This document shows, in pieces, positions 29,661 to 38,146 of a stretch of 64,000 nucleotides of DNA. Source of the DNA: a virus; IMG/VR virus record IMGVR_UViG_3300030430_004034, positions 12,049 through 76,048 of that record; one strand, 5' to 3'. The translations under genes were made by a program, and so were the position numbers. The notes beneath the pieces are model-generated. The model was not told the DNA's origin, made no database searches, and saw only the letters and a list, made by a program, of their open reading frames with translations. The first letter of the stretch is position 1, and every line of letters starts with the position of its first letter.

Positions 29661-30441
29661 AAAAGAAGAAACAGAAATTAAGTTAGAAGGATTTGACGCA
29701 ATCCTAAAAGCACAACAACAAGAATACATGTCTCAGAAGCATTTGCTTCTAGCAGGCATTGAAGGCGAGGCAAAAACGGGTAAGTCCGGATTAGCGATGG
29801 ACACGAACCTCAAGACCTTCTATTTGGATTGTGATGTCGGAGCGGTCCCTACTTGGAAAACCAATCACAACTCCACGAATCGGATTGTGATTTACAATCC
29901 CAACGCTAAGGACGAAAATGGAGACTCCGACCCTTACAAAACACAAGGAAACATTAGGACCTTCATCGCCCATGTGCGAAAGCAAATTGAAGGTAGCGAA
30001 GAACCCATTCTCTTTGTTTGGGACGGCGTAGATTCTTGGCTTGACGATTGCACCACTTACATGACTGGGATGGAAAACTCAAGGATGCGCCCCTACAAAC
30101 CACAAAAGCAACAGGAATGGCATCAGAGAAACAATCCTTTCAAGACTGTTATTGGTGAAGCCATTTCTCTTGAATGCCACCGCTTGTTTATCACACACAC
30201 AAAAGAACCGTTTAGAGACGAACCGGCAAAGGCGATTTGGAACCGAGTAGATTCTAAACTGCATACAGTTATCCGAACAAATCAGCGTATGACAATCAAA
30301 GGTTCTCAGTATGTGGCTACAATCAAAAGTAGCAAATACTTCCCTAAAATGGTCGGTAAAAAAATCCCATTCTGTACCTTTGGAAATGAAGGTGAAGTTA
30401 AGTGGGACGGTATTCTAGAACTTGCGGAGATGAAAATTTGA
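29653..30441 (+). CDS. RecA/Sak4-like ATPase
   Basis: This encodes 262 residues from ATG 29653 with AAGGTGA upstream. GEAKTGKSGLA is Walker A, and PILFVWDGVDSW fits Walker B. Length and motif order match the small RecA-fold annealing ATPases of phages (Sak4/AAA_24) rather than full RadA, as the N-terminal HhH and polymerisation motifs are absent. It probably helps recombination with the adjacent ssDNA-binding protein. Confidence 0.8.
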   Translation: MNKKEETEIKLEGFDAILKAQQQEYMSQKHLLLAGIEGEAKTGKSGLAMDTNLKTFYLDCDVGAVPTWKTNHNSTNRIVIYNPNAKDENGDSDPYKTQGNIRTFIAHVRKQIEGSEEPILFVWDGVDSWLDDCTTYMTGMENSRMRPYKPQKQQEWHQRNNPFKTVIGEAISLECHRLFITHTKEPFRDEPAKAIWNRVDSKLHTVIRTNQRMTIKGSQYVATIKSSKYFPKMVGKKIPFCTFGNEGEVKWDGILELAEMKI

Positions 30442-31226
30442 ATTTTAGAGTAGATGCAAAAGAGTTTAGGCAGGCAGTAGAAGACTGTATGTTGAAGGGT
30501 AAGTATTACAATAAGAGCGGAGACCTCGGACAATATATCTGTCTTGAAGCAATTCAAAGGGACTTGGGATATGTCTTGAATGTTTGGAACGCCGATATGT
30601 CTACAATTACTATGTGTTCTATTCCAGCAACACCTGTTGGCAATACAGATATGTTGTTATTGAATACCAAAATTGTTTTTGATACTGCCAATACGAATGG
30701 TTTCTTGAAAGGTTTCGGAGAGACCATTACTTTTCAAACACAAAAAGGTAGACTCTATCTCTTCGGCGGGAATACTGAACTCACAATCTCTCTCATGACC
30801 GAACATCCGTATGAGTCGTCCATTGACATGGTTAAGAAAAATTCTATGCCATTATCAAGCGACATTCAAGGTTATTTTGACCAAGATATTCTCCCTTCTT
30901 TTGGAAAAACTGTCTTTGAAACGGCTCTAAAGATGGACAATGAACCATTCGCAAGCGCAGTAAAAATGGCTGAAAGAATTGGAACGGGATTTAAGTTAAG
31001 TTATAATGAAACAGACGGATTAGCAATTAGCGCAGATTCTAATTCTCAACACTTTACGAAGCATATCCAGCCATTGGTTTGGTACGGTGATGATAGTATC
31101 GTTGAAATCTCAGCACCAATTTACAAATTCTTCAACGAACCGTTTTGGCTTTTCTTGAAGGACGAGTCCCCAGTATTTGCTTGTTCAAACAACCGTATTC
31201 TCATCCGTGCCCCTAGAATTGATTGA
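30438..31226 (+). CDS. Sliding clamp (PCNA-like)
   Basis: This encodes 262 residues from a TTG overlapping the previous stop (TTGA). The start FRVDAKEFRQAVEDCM is like the first strand and helix of PCNA. The length (about 250 in PCNA) and the position between recombinase and polymerase fit. Strands in the second half end FACSNNRILIRAP, similar to the last PCNA sheet. Sequence is divergent, so context carries much of the call. Confidence 0.75.
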   Translation: MNFRVDAKEFRQAVEDCMLKGKYYNKSGDLGQYICLEAIQRDLGYVLNVWNADMSTITMCSIPATPVGNTDMLLLNTKIVFDTANTNGFLKGFGETITFQTQKGRLYLFGGNTELTISLMTEHPYESSIDMVKKNSMPLSSDIQGYFDQDILPSFGKTVFETALKMDNEPFASAVKMAERIGTGFKLSYNETDGLAISADSNSQHFTKHIQPLVWYGDDSIVEISAPIYKFFNEPFWLFLKDESPVFACSNNRILIRAPRID

Positions 31227-31235
31227 GGGTGAACC

Positions 31236-33005
31236 ATGATAATTGCTAACAATGAAAATCAAATATACAAATCTTGGAGAAACGAAAACGGGGAGTTGGT
31301 GATTGAAGAAGATGAACATCGCCCCTATTTTTTCATTCCCGCTTCGTATAAAGAAGTAAAATTCTACAGAGTAGGGTTTATGAGTAGATACCTTTCTTAC
31401 GAAAAAGGAGAATGGTATAGCATTGATGGGAAGAAGTTGAAGAAAGTTTACTACGAATTACCTCGCCATGTTGATGATGCGAAGAAGCCGTTTATTCATC
31501 CAACGAATGGAGACATGACCTACGAAGCCGATGTATCGGTTGTCAATCGCTATGCTGTGGACAACATCAACGACATGCCAAACTACAAACTCAAGAAATT
31601 TTATTGGGACATGGAATGGCAACAAGGTGGAGAACACGACGGCAAGGTTACATCTATTGGCCTTTACAACAATGAAACGAAAGAGTTTCTCACTTGGGTT
31701 TGGTATCCTGAAGAATCCTTTGAACTGATTGATACTCCTATTGTGGAAGACTATCTATGCACTTTGCAGTACGCTGAAAGCGAAGCAAAAATGCTAGCCG
31801 ACTTCATTCAATACCTAACGAAAGAAAAACCTGACATGATGATTGCTTGGTTTGGCCTTAAGTTTGACTTACCCAAATTGTTGAGCCGCTGTATTTCTAA
31901 CAACATTGACCCAAGAGTAATCTCTCCTATGGGAATCATTGAAGGCGTCAAAGAAGATATGGAAGGGGAGTTGTCTTTTTCTAAACAAAATGGATATTCT
32001 CAAATTTCACAGCCCGTTAAAGGTATGCTAATGCTCAACCTTGATGTTGCTTTTGAGCGACAATGGAACGATGCACAGAGAGGAACCTTGCCTAGTCTAG
32101 CACTAGACTTCGTTTCAAAGACTCTTTTTGGAGAAGGTAAGCACATTGAAACAAAGTTTACTGACCCAAACGAGTTCTACTCTAGGGCTTGGCTGGAAGA
32201 CAAAGAATCGTATCTGCAATATACGATTACCGATGTTGAATTGCTCCGTAGAATTGACGAAGAGAACCATTGTAGTGAGGCTATTATTGCGCTACAAAGA
32301 TTGCTAAAGGCTCCGTTTGAATCCTGCTTTTTTGCTTCACACATGGGTTCTATTTACTTTATGCGTAATGCTTCTTGGAAATGTAAGACAGGAGTTAGAC
32401 TGAAAACGAAGAAGTGTGAAGCATGTGGATTTGAGAATCCCAAAGACAAACAATTGAAGAATTGCAAAAGGTGTGGTGCTTCCCTTTCGTATTCAGGTGC
32501 TATGATTTACCATCCTCTGAAAGAAGGAGGAACCAACGGATTGCATCTGAATGTAGCGGCCTTTGACTTTGCTGGCCTCTATCCTTCCATGATAGTGGCC
32601 CGGAACATCAGTTTTGAAACCGTCAGCGAAACACCCACCTTGTTCGGGGCAGATTTGAACACACCTCAAAATCTCCAGCCCGTGCCCGAGGGCTACACAG
32701 AGGACATGGTTTACTTCAAGACGGATGAGTTGGGGCTACTCCCTCGCTCCATTCTTGAATTGAAGTCCTTGAGGAACGACTACAAAGCCGAAATGAAGAA
32801 GGCCCGAGAGAACGGTTTGGAGGATGATGTCGTGAAGTGGAACAACAACCAAATGGCCGTGAAGAGGCTCATGGCTTCTTTCTATGGCATCCTCGCCTTC
32901 AAGGGCTTCGGATGGGCAGATTCAAAACTAGCGGCTAGCATAACAGCAAGTGCTAGAGAGGCTATTCGTGAAGCGGCTAGAGTCGCTAAGGAGATGAAAA
33001 TATGA
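31236..33005 (+). CDS. polB: DNA polymerase B, N-terminal part (exonuclease, motifs A and B)
   Basis: This encodes 589 residues. Exonuclease motifs are YWDMEW (I, about 124), FGLKFDLPK (II, about 206) and YTITDVELL (III, about 330). An extra zinc ribbon CEACG..CKRCG (about 394-412) precedes palm motif A (FDFAGLYPSM, about 443). Motif B is KRLMASFYG (about 545). The protein stops just after the helix before motif C. The rest is encoded at 33348, with two small genes between. The halves must associate to form an active enzyme. Confidence 0.95.
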   Translation: MIIANNENQIYKSWRNENGELVIEEDEHRPYFFIPASYKEVKFYRVGFMSRYLSYEKGEWYSIDGKKLKKVYYELPRHVDDAKKPFIHPTNGDMTYEADVSVVNRYAVDNINDMPNYKLKKFYWDMEWQQGGEHDGKVTSIGLYNNETKEFLTWVWYPEESFELIDTPIVEDYLCTLQYAESEAKMLADFIQYLTKEKPDMMIAWFGLKFDLPKLLSRCISNNIDPRVISPMGIIEGVKEDMEGELSFSKQNGYSQISQPVKGMLMLNLDVAFERQWNDAQRGTLPSLALDFVSKTLFGEGKHIETKFTDPNEFYSRAWLEDKESYLQYTITDVELLRRIDEENHCSEAIIALQRLLKAPFESCFFASHMGSIYFMRNASWKCKTGVRLKTKKCEACGFENPKDKQLKNCKRCGASLSYSGAMIYHPLKEGGTNGLHLNVAAFDFAGLYPSMIVARNISFETVSETPTLFGADLNTPQNLQPVPEGYTEDMVYFKTDELGLLPRSILELKSLRNDYKAEMKKARENGLEDDVVKWNNNQMAVKRLMASFYGILAFKGFGWADSKLAASITASAREAIREAARVAKEMKI

Positions 33006-33184
33006 AATGCAGTATTTGTGGAAATGAAATTGATAAGCACTATCACAACGGAAAAATGTATTGGGATAAAGGCCATAACGCCCAGCCTGTAAACAACGGA
33101 AGGTGTTGCGATGCTTGTAATTCAGAAGTGGTTATTCCCCGTAGGTTGACTGATATGTTGTTGGGTAGGGGGAATGAAGAATGA
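33002..33184 (+). CDS. Small zinc-binding protein inside the split polymerase locus
   Basis: This encodes 60 residues with CSICGNEI and CCDAC plus several His. MKCSICGNEIDKHYHNGKMY is a common phage zinc-finger start, and the fold may be HNH-like (H and N with two CxxC), although no full HNH catalytic set is clear. It is ATGA-coupled to the first polymerase half. It could be the remnant of an invading element that split the gene. Confidence 0.65.
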   Translation: MKCSICGNEIDKHYHNGKMYWDKGHNAQPVNNGRCCDACNSEVVIPRRLTDMLLGRGNEE

Positions 33185-33345
33185 ATTTTCAAGAATTCAG
33201 TGAGTGGTATTTAGATAACTATCTTGAAGAGTCCTTTTACATCTGGCTATTTTTAGCATGCCTAACTTTCTTTATTTTTTTAAGAGAGTTAAAGAAAAAA
33301 CCCACATCAATTTATGATTTCTCAAATCAAACTTTGGAGGAATAG
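33181..33345 (+). CDS. Small single-pass membrane protein
   Basis: This encodes 54 residues. After an acidic start (MNFQEFSEWYLDNYLEE) comes one membrane helix, FYIWLFLACLTFFIFL, then a basic tail. ATGA couples it to the preceding gene, and it ends two bases before the second polymerase part. Role unknown. Confidence 0.6.
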   Translation: MNFQEFSEWYLDNYLEESFYIWLFLACLTFFIFLRELKKKPTSIYDFSNQTLEE

Positions 33346-33347
33346 TC

Positions 33348-34244
33348 ATGAAGGTAGTTTACGGCCATACTGATTCTATTTATGTTCAGATTGATTCTGT
33401 AGAGAAAGCACAAGAAGCAGTCAAGAATATTAATGAAGAAGTCAGAAAGAAGTTTCCGAATGTTTTGGGTCTTGAAGAACATCCCGTAGTCCTAGAATTT
33501 GAGAAATTTTATTCTTCTCTTGGAGTAGGAAATACAAAAAATAGAAATGCTGGACTTGTTTCTTGGTTAGATGGAGTTTGGCTTGAAGAACCAAAGTTTG
33601 CCATGACAGGATTTTCAGCAAAAAAAATCTCTGAAACGAAATTCGCTAAAGGAATACAGCAAGAAGTATTGAAAATGTGGGTTGAACAAAAATCATTTGA
33701 TGAAATCAATACACATTTGAGAAGAAAATATCAGGAGGCACTGGACGGAAATGTGGATTTTGAAAGTCTCATCAAGAGGAGAAGGTTTGACAAAGACAAG
33801 TTTCTTCTCAAGTGCAAATGCAAGAAACAGGTTTCAGCACTGCGTTTAAGCAACGGAGAAGATTTGATTCAAGGTCTGTATTGTTCAAGGTGCGGTGAAC
33901 CCCGCACTTCTTTTACAACCAAAGAAGGAAAAAACCCCACCTATTCAGAAGGGAACGCCGCTATCTTGTTCAGCATACAAAACGGACTACTCTCAGAAGA
34001 CATTGACTCGTATGTTTTCCTCAAGGTTGAACCTGTAGGTTTCTACACTCACCCGATTACGGGTAAGAAGATTGAAGGAAACTACATCGCTAGGAGAACA
34101 TACGATGAATTGCGAGAATACATGCCCGACTATGAACACTACGCAGAGCAAGTTTTGAAGAAAGCCAAGCCTGTGTATGAGGCTATGGGCTGGGATTTAC
34201 TACAAATAAAAAACAAAAAACAAGCATTGGAGGAATGGTTTTGA
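33348..34244 (+). CDS. polB: DNA polymerase B, C-terminal part (motif C, thumb)
   Basis: This encodes 298 residues beginning MKVVYGHTDSIYV: motif C appears within the first 12 residues, with His for the first Asp of YGDTDS while the second, catalytic Asp is kept. A second cysteine cluster (CKCK..CSRCG, about 161-186) is inserted. The thumb follows, and the chain ends KQALEEWF, similar to PolB clamp-binding tails. GGAGGAATAGTC precedes the ATG. No intein residues are present. Confidence 0.95.
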   Translation: MKVVYGHTDSIYVQIDSVEKAQEAVKNINEEVRKKFPNVLGLEEHPVVLEFEKFYSSLGVGNTKNRNAGLVSWLDGVWLEEPKFAMTGFSAKKISETKFAKGIQQEVLKMWVEQKSFDEINTHLRRKYQEALDGNVDFESLIKRRRFDKDKFLLKCKCKKQVSALRLSNGEDLIQGLYCSRCGEPRTSFTTKEGKNPTYSEGNAAILFSIQNGLLSEDIDSYVFLKVEPVGFYTHPITGKKIEGNYIARRTYDELREYMPDYEHYAEQVLKKAKPVYEAMGWDLLQIKNKKQALEEWF

Positions 34245-34423
34245 CTAAAATAGAGCAAGCAGTATGTCAAAAAATACTAGGCAGAGCAAAAATTGGAATG
34301 GCTAAATATGGCGTTTCAATGGATAAAGAAAATTTAACAAGAAAAGAGTGGTTAATTCATGCACAAGAAGAAGCCATGGATTTAGCAATCTACTTACAAA
34401 AATTAATTGAAATGGAGGAATGA
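34241..34423 (+). CDS. MazG-like/DUF550-type small protein
   Basis: This encodes 60 residues from a TTG (TTGA overlap, GGAGG seven bases before). GMAKYGVSM, then EWLIHAQEEAMDLAIYLQKL matches a short phage family related to all-alpha NTP pyrophosphohydrolases (acidic EE..D helix). It may clean up nucleotides. It is shorter than full MazG. Confidence 0.6.
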   Translation: MTKIEQAVCQKILGRAKIGMAKYGVSMDKENLTRKEWLIHAQEEAMDLAIYLQKLIEMEE

Positions 34424-34425
34424 AA

Positions 34426-35325
34426 ATGAATACAGAAGAAAAATACGAAGCAGAAATAAACAGCATGGATGAATACACCTATCAGTGGTTGCCTGAAAAC
34501 TATGAGGACCCGAGTGAACCGATTTTGAAAGTCACCAAGTCCTCTCTTACAACTCATCTTTGGTGTCCGAAAAAATACGAATTCCAGTATGTAGAGCGTA
34601 GGCCCATTGACCAAACAGAAGCGATGAAAAAAGGAACCATCATGCACAATGCACGAGAGGATTTCTTTAACGCATTTGACATCAAGAAAGCAGAAAACAT
34701 GACCACCGATGAAGTGATTGATTACTGTTCATCACTTTTTCCACTTGACGAATATTTTGATGAGTATTCCCACATGGCGGTATTTGAAGCGCAACGATTT
34801 GTTGACGCAAGAAGAGAGGGTAAAATTGATGAGTTTTTGCCCGTATGCAACGAGGGCAAGTTTGATTGTGAAATCGTCATTGAAGCAAACACCGACCCAA
34901 AATATCCTTTGAGACGAGACTACAAGATTCACCTTCAGGGAATCATTGACCGAATCTTTCAAGAAGAATCTGGATACATACCAATGGAATTCAAAACTGG
35001 CGCTTGGAAAGACCACAAGAAAACTTCTATGAGAAAAGAAATGGCGTTTTACCAAATCATGATTGAAAATTGTTCCCCAACGGTTCTAGAAAAGAATGGA
35101 CTACAGGAAGGCATTCCTGTATCTCATTGGGCTTGGTATTATCCAATATCAAATCACTTCTTCGTTGAGAAAATCGTTAAGGCTTCAAAAACTTCCGTGT
35201 TTAGGTCAATTGCTAGATTAATCTACGCCTATGAAAACAAAGAGTTTCCAATAAAATTCTATGCTCCCACTTGTTCTCATTGTAGTTTCTTTCCTATTTG
35301 TGATGAAGAAACTTGGTTAATGTGA
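34426..35325 (+). CDS. Cas4/RecB-like PD-(D/E)XK nuclease
   Basis: This encodes 299 residues. YEFQYVERR and KGTIMHNA near the N terminus, GIIDRIF then MEFKTGAWK (D..ExK active site), EMAFYQIMI, and a C-terminal CSHCSFFPIC cluster follow the Cas4/AddB order, with probable iron-sulphur cysteines. No CRISPR genes are near. It probably resects DNA ends for recombination or packaging. Confidence 0.88.
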   Translation: MNTEEKYEAEINSMDEYTYQWLPENYEDPSEPILKVTKSSLTTHLWCPKKYEFQYVERRPIDQTEAMKKGTIMHNAREDFFNAFDIKKAENMTTDEVIDYCSSLFPLDEYFDEYSHMAVFEAQRFVDARREGKIDEFLPVCNEGKFDCEIVIEANTDPKYPLRRDYKIHLQGIIDRIFQEESGYIPMEFKTGAWKDHKKTSMRKEMAFYQIMIENCSPTVLEKNGLQEGIPVSHWAWYYPISNHFFVEKIVKASKTSVFRSIARLIYAYENKEFPIKFYAPTCSHCSFFPICDEETWLM

Positions 35326-35334
35326 GGCTCAGTT

Positions 35335-35709
35335 ATGTACGAAGAAAAGATAAAAGAAAAAATTCTAGAAAGGAATTGGTCATTCCATGAAATTACAAAT
35401 CTAAACGATACTCTTTACAATTTATCTGTAGAGATTTACAATGAATTAACTCTTCTTGAACGATTTGAATTAGTTAGAGAAAGGAAAGTGGCTAAAGAAT
35501 ATGTAGGTTTCAGCATTGAAAACTTCTTCAGAGAAAATGTCAAGTTTGCGCTTAAAGCAAAAATAGCAGAGACCGTAAAGAACATGCTTGAAAATGCAAC
35601 AATTAATTTTGGAGGTAATACAAATGAAGTTTCCGAGAGAAGTGTGGGCGGGAAGTCACATAAAGAACGCCCCACAAATGAAAAGAAAAATAGTGAAGAC
35701 GAAGAGTGA
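35335..35709 (+). CDS. Hypothetical protein overlapping primase
   Basis: This encodes 124 residues, helical and highly charged, with a low-complexity tail of Lys, Glu and Asn. The last 86 bases overlap the primase start in another frame; the primase has its own GGAGGT site. The C-terminal tail may therefore be a by-product of overprinting. Function unknown. Confidence 0.6.
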   Translation: MYEEKIKEKILERNWSFHEITNLNDTLYNLSVEIYNELTLLERFELVRERKVAKEYVGFSIENFFRENVKFALKAKIAETVKNMLENATINFGGNTNEVSERSVGGKSHKERPTNEKKNSEDEE

Positions 35710-36673
35710 ATACATTAGTTTTGTGAAATCACAAAACAACAGAACCAATGTTTACACGAGCGTTTACGATTTTGCCGAGTTTGCTGAAACTGCAAAAATT
35801 GAATCTTCGGTTATTTTGGATAGAGTCTTTCTTGATTTTGACGCTCATGAAGGAAATCTAGAACAGGCTTTAGAGGATTTGAAAATCGTTGTTGAGTTTG
35901 TAAATAAGAACGATTACCAATACACAATGTTCTTCTCAGGAAAAGGATTCCACATGTTTGTGTTTGGGGAAGAGACCGGCGACATTCGCAATATACAGGA
36001 ATTCCATAGGCAAATAAAATCCTTGCTACCTGAAGAATCTACTTTGGATGATAGAGTGGGGCAAGCCACGAGACTTCGTAGAGTGCCGAACACTGTGAAC
36101 CTCTCTTCCTCTGACGAAAATGGCATACCTTACTACTGCATACCGATATTTGAAAATGACCTAAAATCAGGCCTTCAAGAAATCAAAAAATTGGCCTCCA
36201 CCCCTAGACTCGGAGGGAGAAAAGTGCAAAACTTGAACCTCGTAAAATGGCCTGATTTGCCACCCATTGAGTATGTGGGCGAGGAAGTCAAAGTCACACC
36301 GATTGAGGGGTCTCTTCCTCTTCTCCCTTGCATCTACAACGCCATAATGGTGGAGAATCCAAGCCACATGGCGAGGGCCTACCTTGTTTCTTGGTATAGA
36401 GACCTACTCTCCCAAAGGACCATGCTTGAATCCACAGAACAGAAGACCAAGGTTCTAGACTTGGTGGTTGAAGAGATTGAAAAAATCGCTGAGATTGATG
36501 GGGTGTGGCTTGATTGGGACAAAGCGACAACGAGAAAACACGCCAAGTTTACCGTTTTCAACAACTACAAAACTCCAAACTGTAAAACAAAGTTGATACC
36601 CGAGGGGTATTGTGTTGGTAAGTGTTGGAGATACCCTGACTATTTAGATAAAGGAAGTGAAAAAAATGAATGA
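35624..36673 (+). CDS. priS: Archaeal-type DNA primase catalytic subunit
   Basis: This encodes 349 residues from ATG 35624, with GGAGGT before it. VFLDFDAH is the catalytic D-x-D, FSGKGFHMFV the S-x-K..H motif, and RLRRVPNTVN the R..R.P element of archaeo-eukaryotic primases. No large (iron-sulphur) subunit is fused. It primes DNA synthesis for the PolB encoded nearby. Confidence 0.9.
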   Translation: MKFPREVWAGSHIKNAPQMKRKIVKTKSEYISFVKSQNNRTNVYTSVYDFAEFAETAKIESSVILDRVFLDFDAHEGNLEQALEDLKIVVEFVNKNDYQYTMFFSGKGFHMFVFGEETGDIRNIQEFHRQIKSLLPEESTLDDRVGQATRLRRVPNTVNLSSSDENGIPYYCIPIFENDLKSGLQEIKKLASTPRLGGRKVQNLNLVKWPDLPPIEYVGEEVKVTPIEGSLPLLPCIYNAIMVENPSHMARAYLVSWYRDLLSQRTMLESTEQKTKVLDLVVEEIEKIAEIDGVWLDWDKATTRKHAKFTVFNNYKTPNCKTKLIPEGYCVGKCWRYPDYLDKGSEKNE

Positions 36674-36833
36674 AAGAAAAAAAATTATTTGCCCGAAATG
36701 CAAAGAGCCGAGAGGACTTTTCAAAGTCTTTCTAACAGTAAAAAAAGAAAAGTCTTCTAAAGAATATACGAATGTTAAGACATTAGTTTGCAATTCTTGT
36801 GAACATATGTTTACTTTTACAACCAGCGAGTGA
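36666..36833 (+). CDS. Tiny zinc-ribbon protein
   Basis: This encodes 55 residues. CPKCKEP and CNSCEHMFTF are two CxxC knuckles about 30 residues apart, as in TFIIS-like zinc ribbons. It overlaps the primase stop by eight bases and lies just before the next gene. Role unknown. Confidence 0.7.
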   Translation: MNERKKIICPKCKEPRGLFKVFLTVKKEKSSKEYTNVKTLVCNSCEHMFTFTTSE

Positions 36834-36838
36834 TTTAC

Positions 36839-37117
36839 ATGCTATTTGAAATCGTAATAGCAACTATTCTGTCCTTGCTACTCTTGCTTATTTTGGGAGG
36901 GCTTATGTCAATTTATGACAATGCACAATTCCATTATGGAAGAATAGCATCACTCCAAGCCCTCACAATAAAAATTCTAGTAGCATTAACAGATATACCG
37001 ATGGAAGAAGTAGAAGATATATCGCAGTGCCCCCAGTGTTTTGATGAGGGAGGACTGTGCGAAAAACACGAAGTAGAAGCAAGAAAGACCCTACGAATCA
37101 TGGAGGAATCAAAATGA
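36839..37117 (+). CDS. Membrane-anchored protein with cysteine cluster
   Basis: This encodes 92 residues from ATG 36839 (a GTG at 36830 is an alternative). The N-terminal membrane helix is LFEIVIATILSLLLLLILGG. The soluble part carries CPQCFDEGGLCEKH, a probable zinc site. It overlaps the next gene by ATGA. Role unknown. Confidence 0.65.
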   Translation: MLFEIVIATILSLLLLLILGGLMSIYDNAQFHYGRIASLQALTIKILVALTDIPMEEVEDISQCPQCFDEGGLCEKHEVEARKTLRIMEESK

Positions 37118-37449
37118 GATGGAATAAACAAGGATGGAATAAAATGATTTGCGCCCCGTCTTACTACGACGACGACCCTTATGAAAAACACCCCGAACCT
37201 GACACCCTAATGAATGTAGATGGGTGGGAGGTAAAGAAAGAAGGACATCGTGTGGTGTGGAGAAGATACCCCCTCTACATGGGCGAGTTTATTTATTCTC
37301 CAAAATCATTCTCTGATGAGGGAAGTGAGTTTCCGGAAGAATGGCCCCCGTGGTTGGTTAGTTTGTTTATCGCCAAAATGCGAGACTACTATCCAGTGAA
37401 TTTGCTCACCTCGTTTAAATACCGAAGCCTACTGACATGGACAGATTGA
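37114..37449 (+). CDS. Trp/Tyr-rich hypothetical protein
   Basis: This encodes 111 residues, rich in Trp, Tyr and Pro, acidic in the first half. No motif is recognised. It is coupled by overlap to the membrane protein and lies one base before the ERCC4 nuclease gene. Function unknown. Confidence 0.65.
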   Translation: MRWNKQGWNKMICAPSYYDDDPYEKHPEPDTLMNVDGWEVKKEGHRVVWRRYPLYMGEFIYSPKSFSDEGSEFPEEWPPWLVSLFIAKMRDYYPVNLLTSFKYRSLLTWTD

Positions 37450-37450
37450 A

Positions 37451-38146
37451 ATGCTAATCATTGACAGTAGGGAAGGGGACAGGTCAAAACTGTTCGGAAG
37501 GCTTGTTTTGTTGTGCAACAAAATGGGTGTTCCGTGGGAAAAACGGTGGATAGAGGTTGGGGACTATGTTTTTGGCGACATGTGTTTTGAAGCAAAATCC
37601 AGCGTGGACTTCTTGGCCTCGGTAATGAACAAGAGAATTTGGAACCAAATAGACAACATGGACAGAAACTACAAACACAATTTTGTTATCGTATACGGTA
37701 GCATTACAGAAGCGGTTGCTACAGTCCTTGAGAATTCTAAAACGAAAATGTCCCCACAAGGTAGAGCGTTGGTTTTGCACAACAAATTCATAGGAGCCAT
37801 CGCTACTATCTCTCTAGATACAGATACGCAGGTTATGTGGCTTGAAGATGAAAACCAAGCCGCAGAAATTATTGCTAGTTTCTGCAAAGTGAAGCCTCTT
37901 AACAGAAAAATACCAAGCCCCGAAATCATCAAAAGAGTGGCTACTGATGATTTACGGGTGGATGTTCTTTGCACTATCAAAGGCATATCCAACAAAAAAG
38001 CAAAACTGCTACTCAACAAATTCGGTTCCATACAGGAAATCGGAATGCACTCCAAACAAGACCTGATGAAAATAGAAGGGATTGGAGAAAAAACAGCATC
38101 CATGTTATTGGATGTTCTTTACAATGAAAGGAAAGTGAAAATATGA
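37451..38146 (+). CDS. ERCC4 (XPF/Hef-type) structure-specific nuclease
   Basis: This encodes 231 residues. The nuclease domain has DSREGD at the start and VGDYVFGDMCFEAKSSVDF (GDY..E-x-K..D; ERK reads EAK). A tandem helix-hairpin-helix follows (LCTIKGISNKKAKLL and LMKIEGIGEKTASML). The helicase part of Hef is absent. It cleaves branched DNA such as stalled forks or recombination intermediates. Confidence 0.92.
   Translation: MLIIDSREGDRSKLFGRLVLLCNKMGVPWEKRWIEVGDYVFGDMCFEAKSSVDFLASVMNKRIWNQIDNMDRNYKHNFVIVYGSITEAVATVLENSKTKMSPQGRALVLHNKFIGAIATISLDTDTQVMWLEDENQAAEIIASFCKVKPLNRKIPSPEIIKRVATDDLRVDVLCTIKGISNKKAKLLLNKFGSIQEIGMHSKQDLMKIEGIGEKTASMLLDVLYNERKVKI

Noticed and set aside
33002-33345. 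Split intein or intron in PolB
   Set aside because: Neither half carries intein splice residues (Cys/Ser at the junction, terminal His-Asn); both small genes have their own starts and stops.
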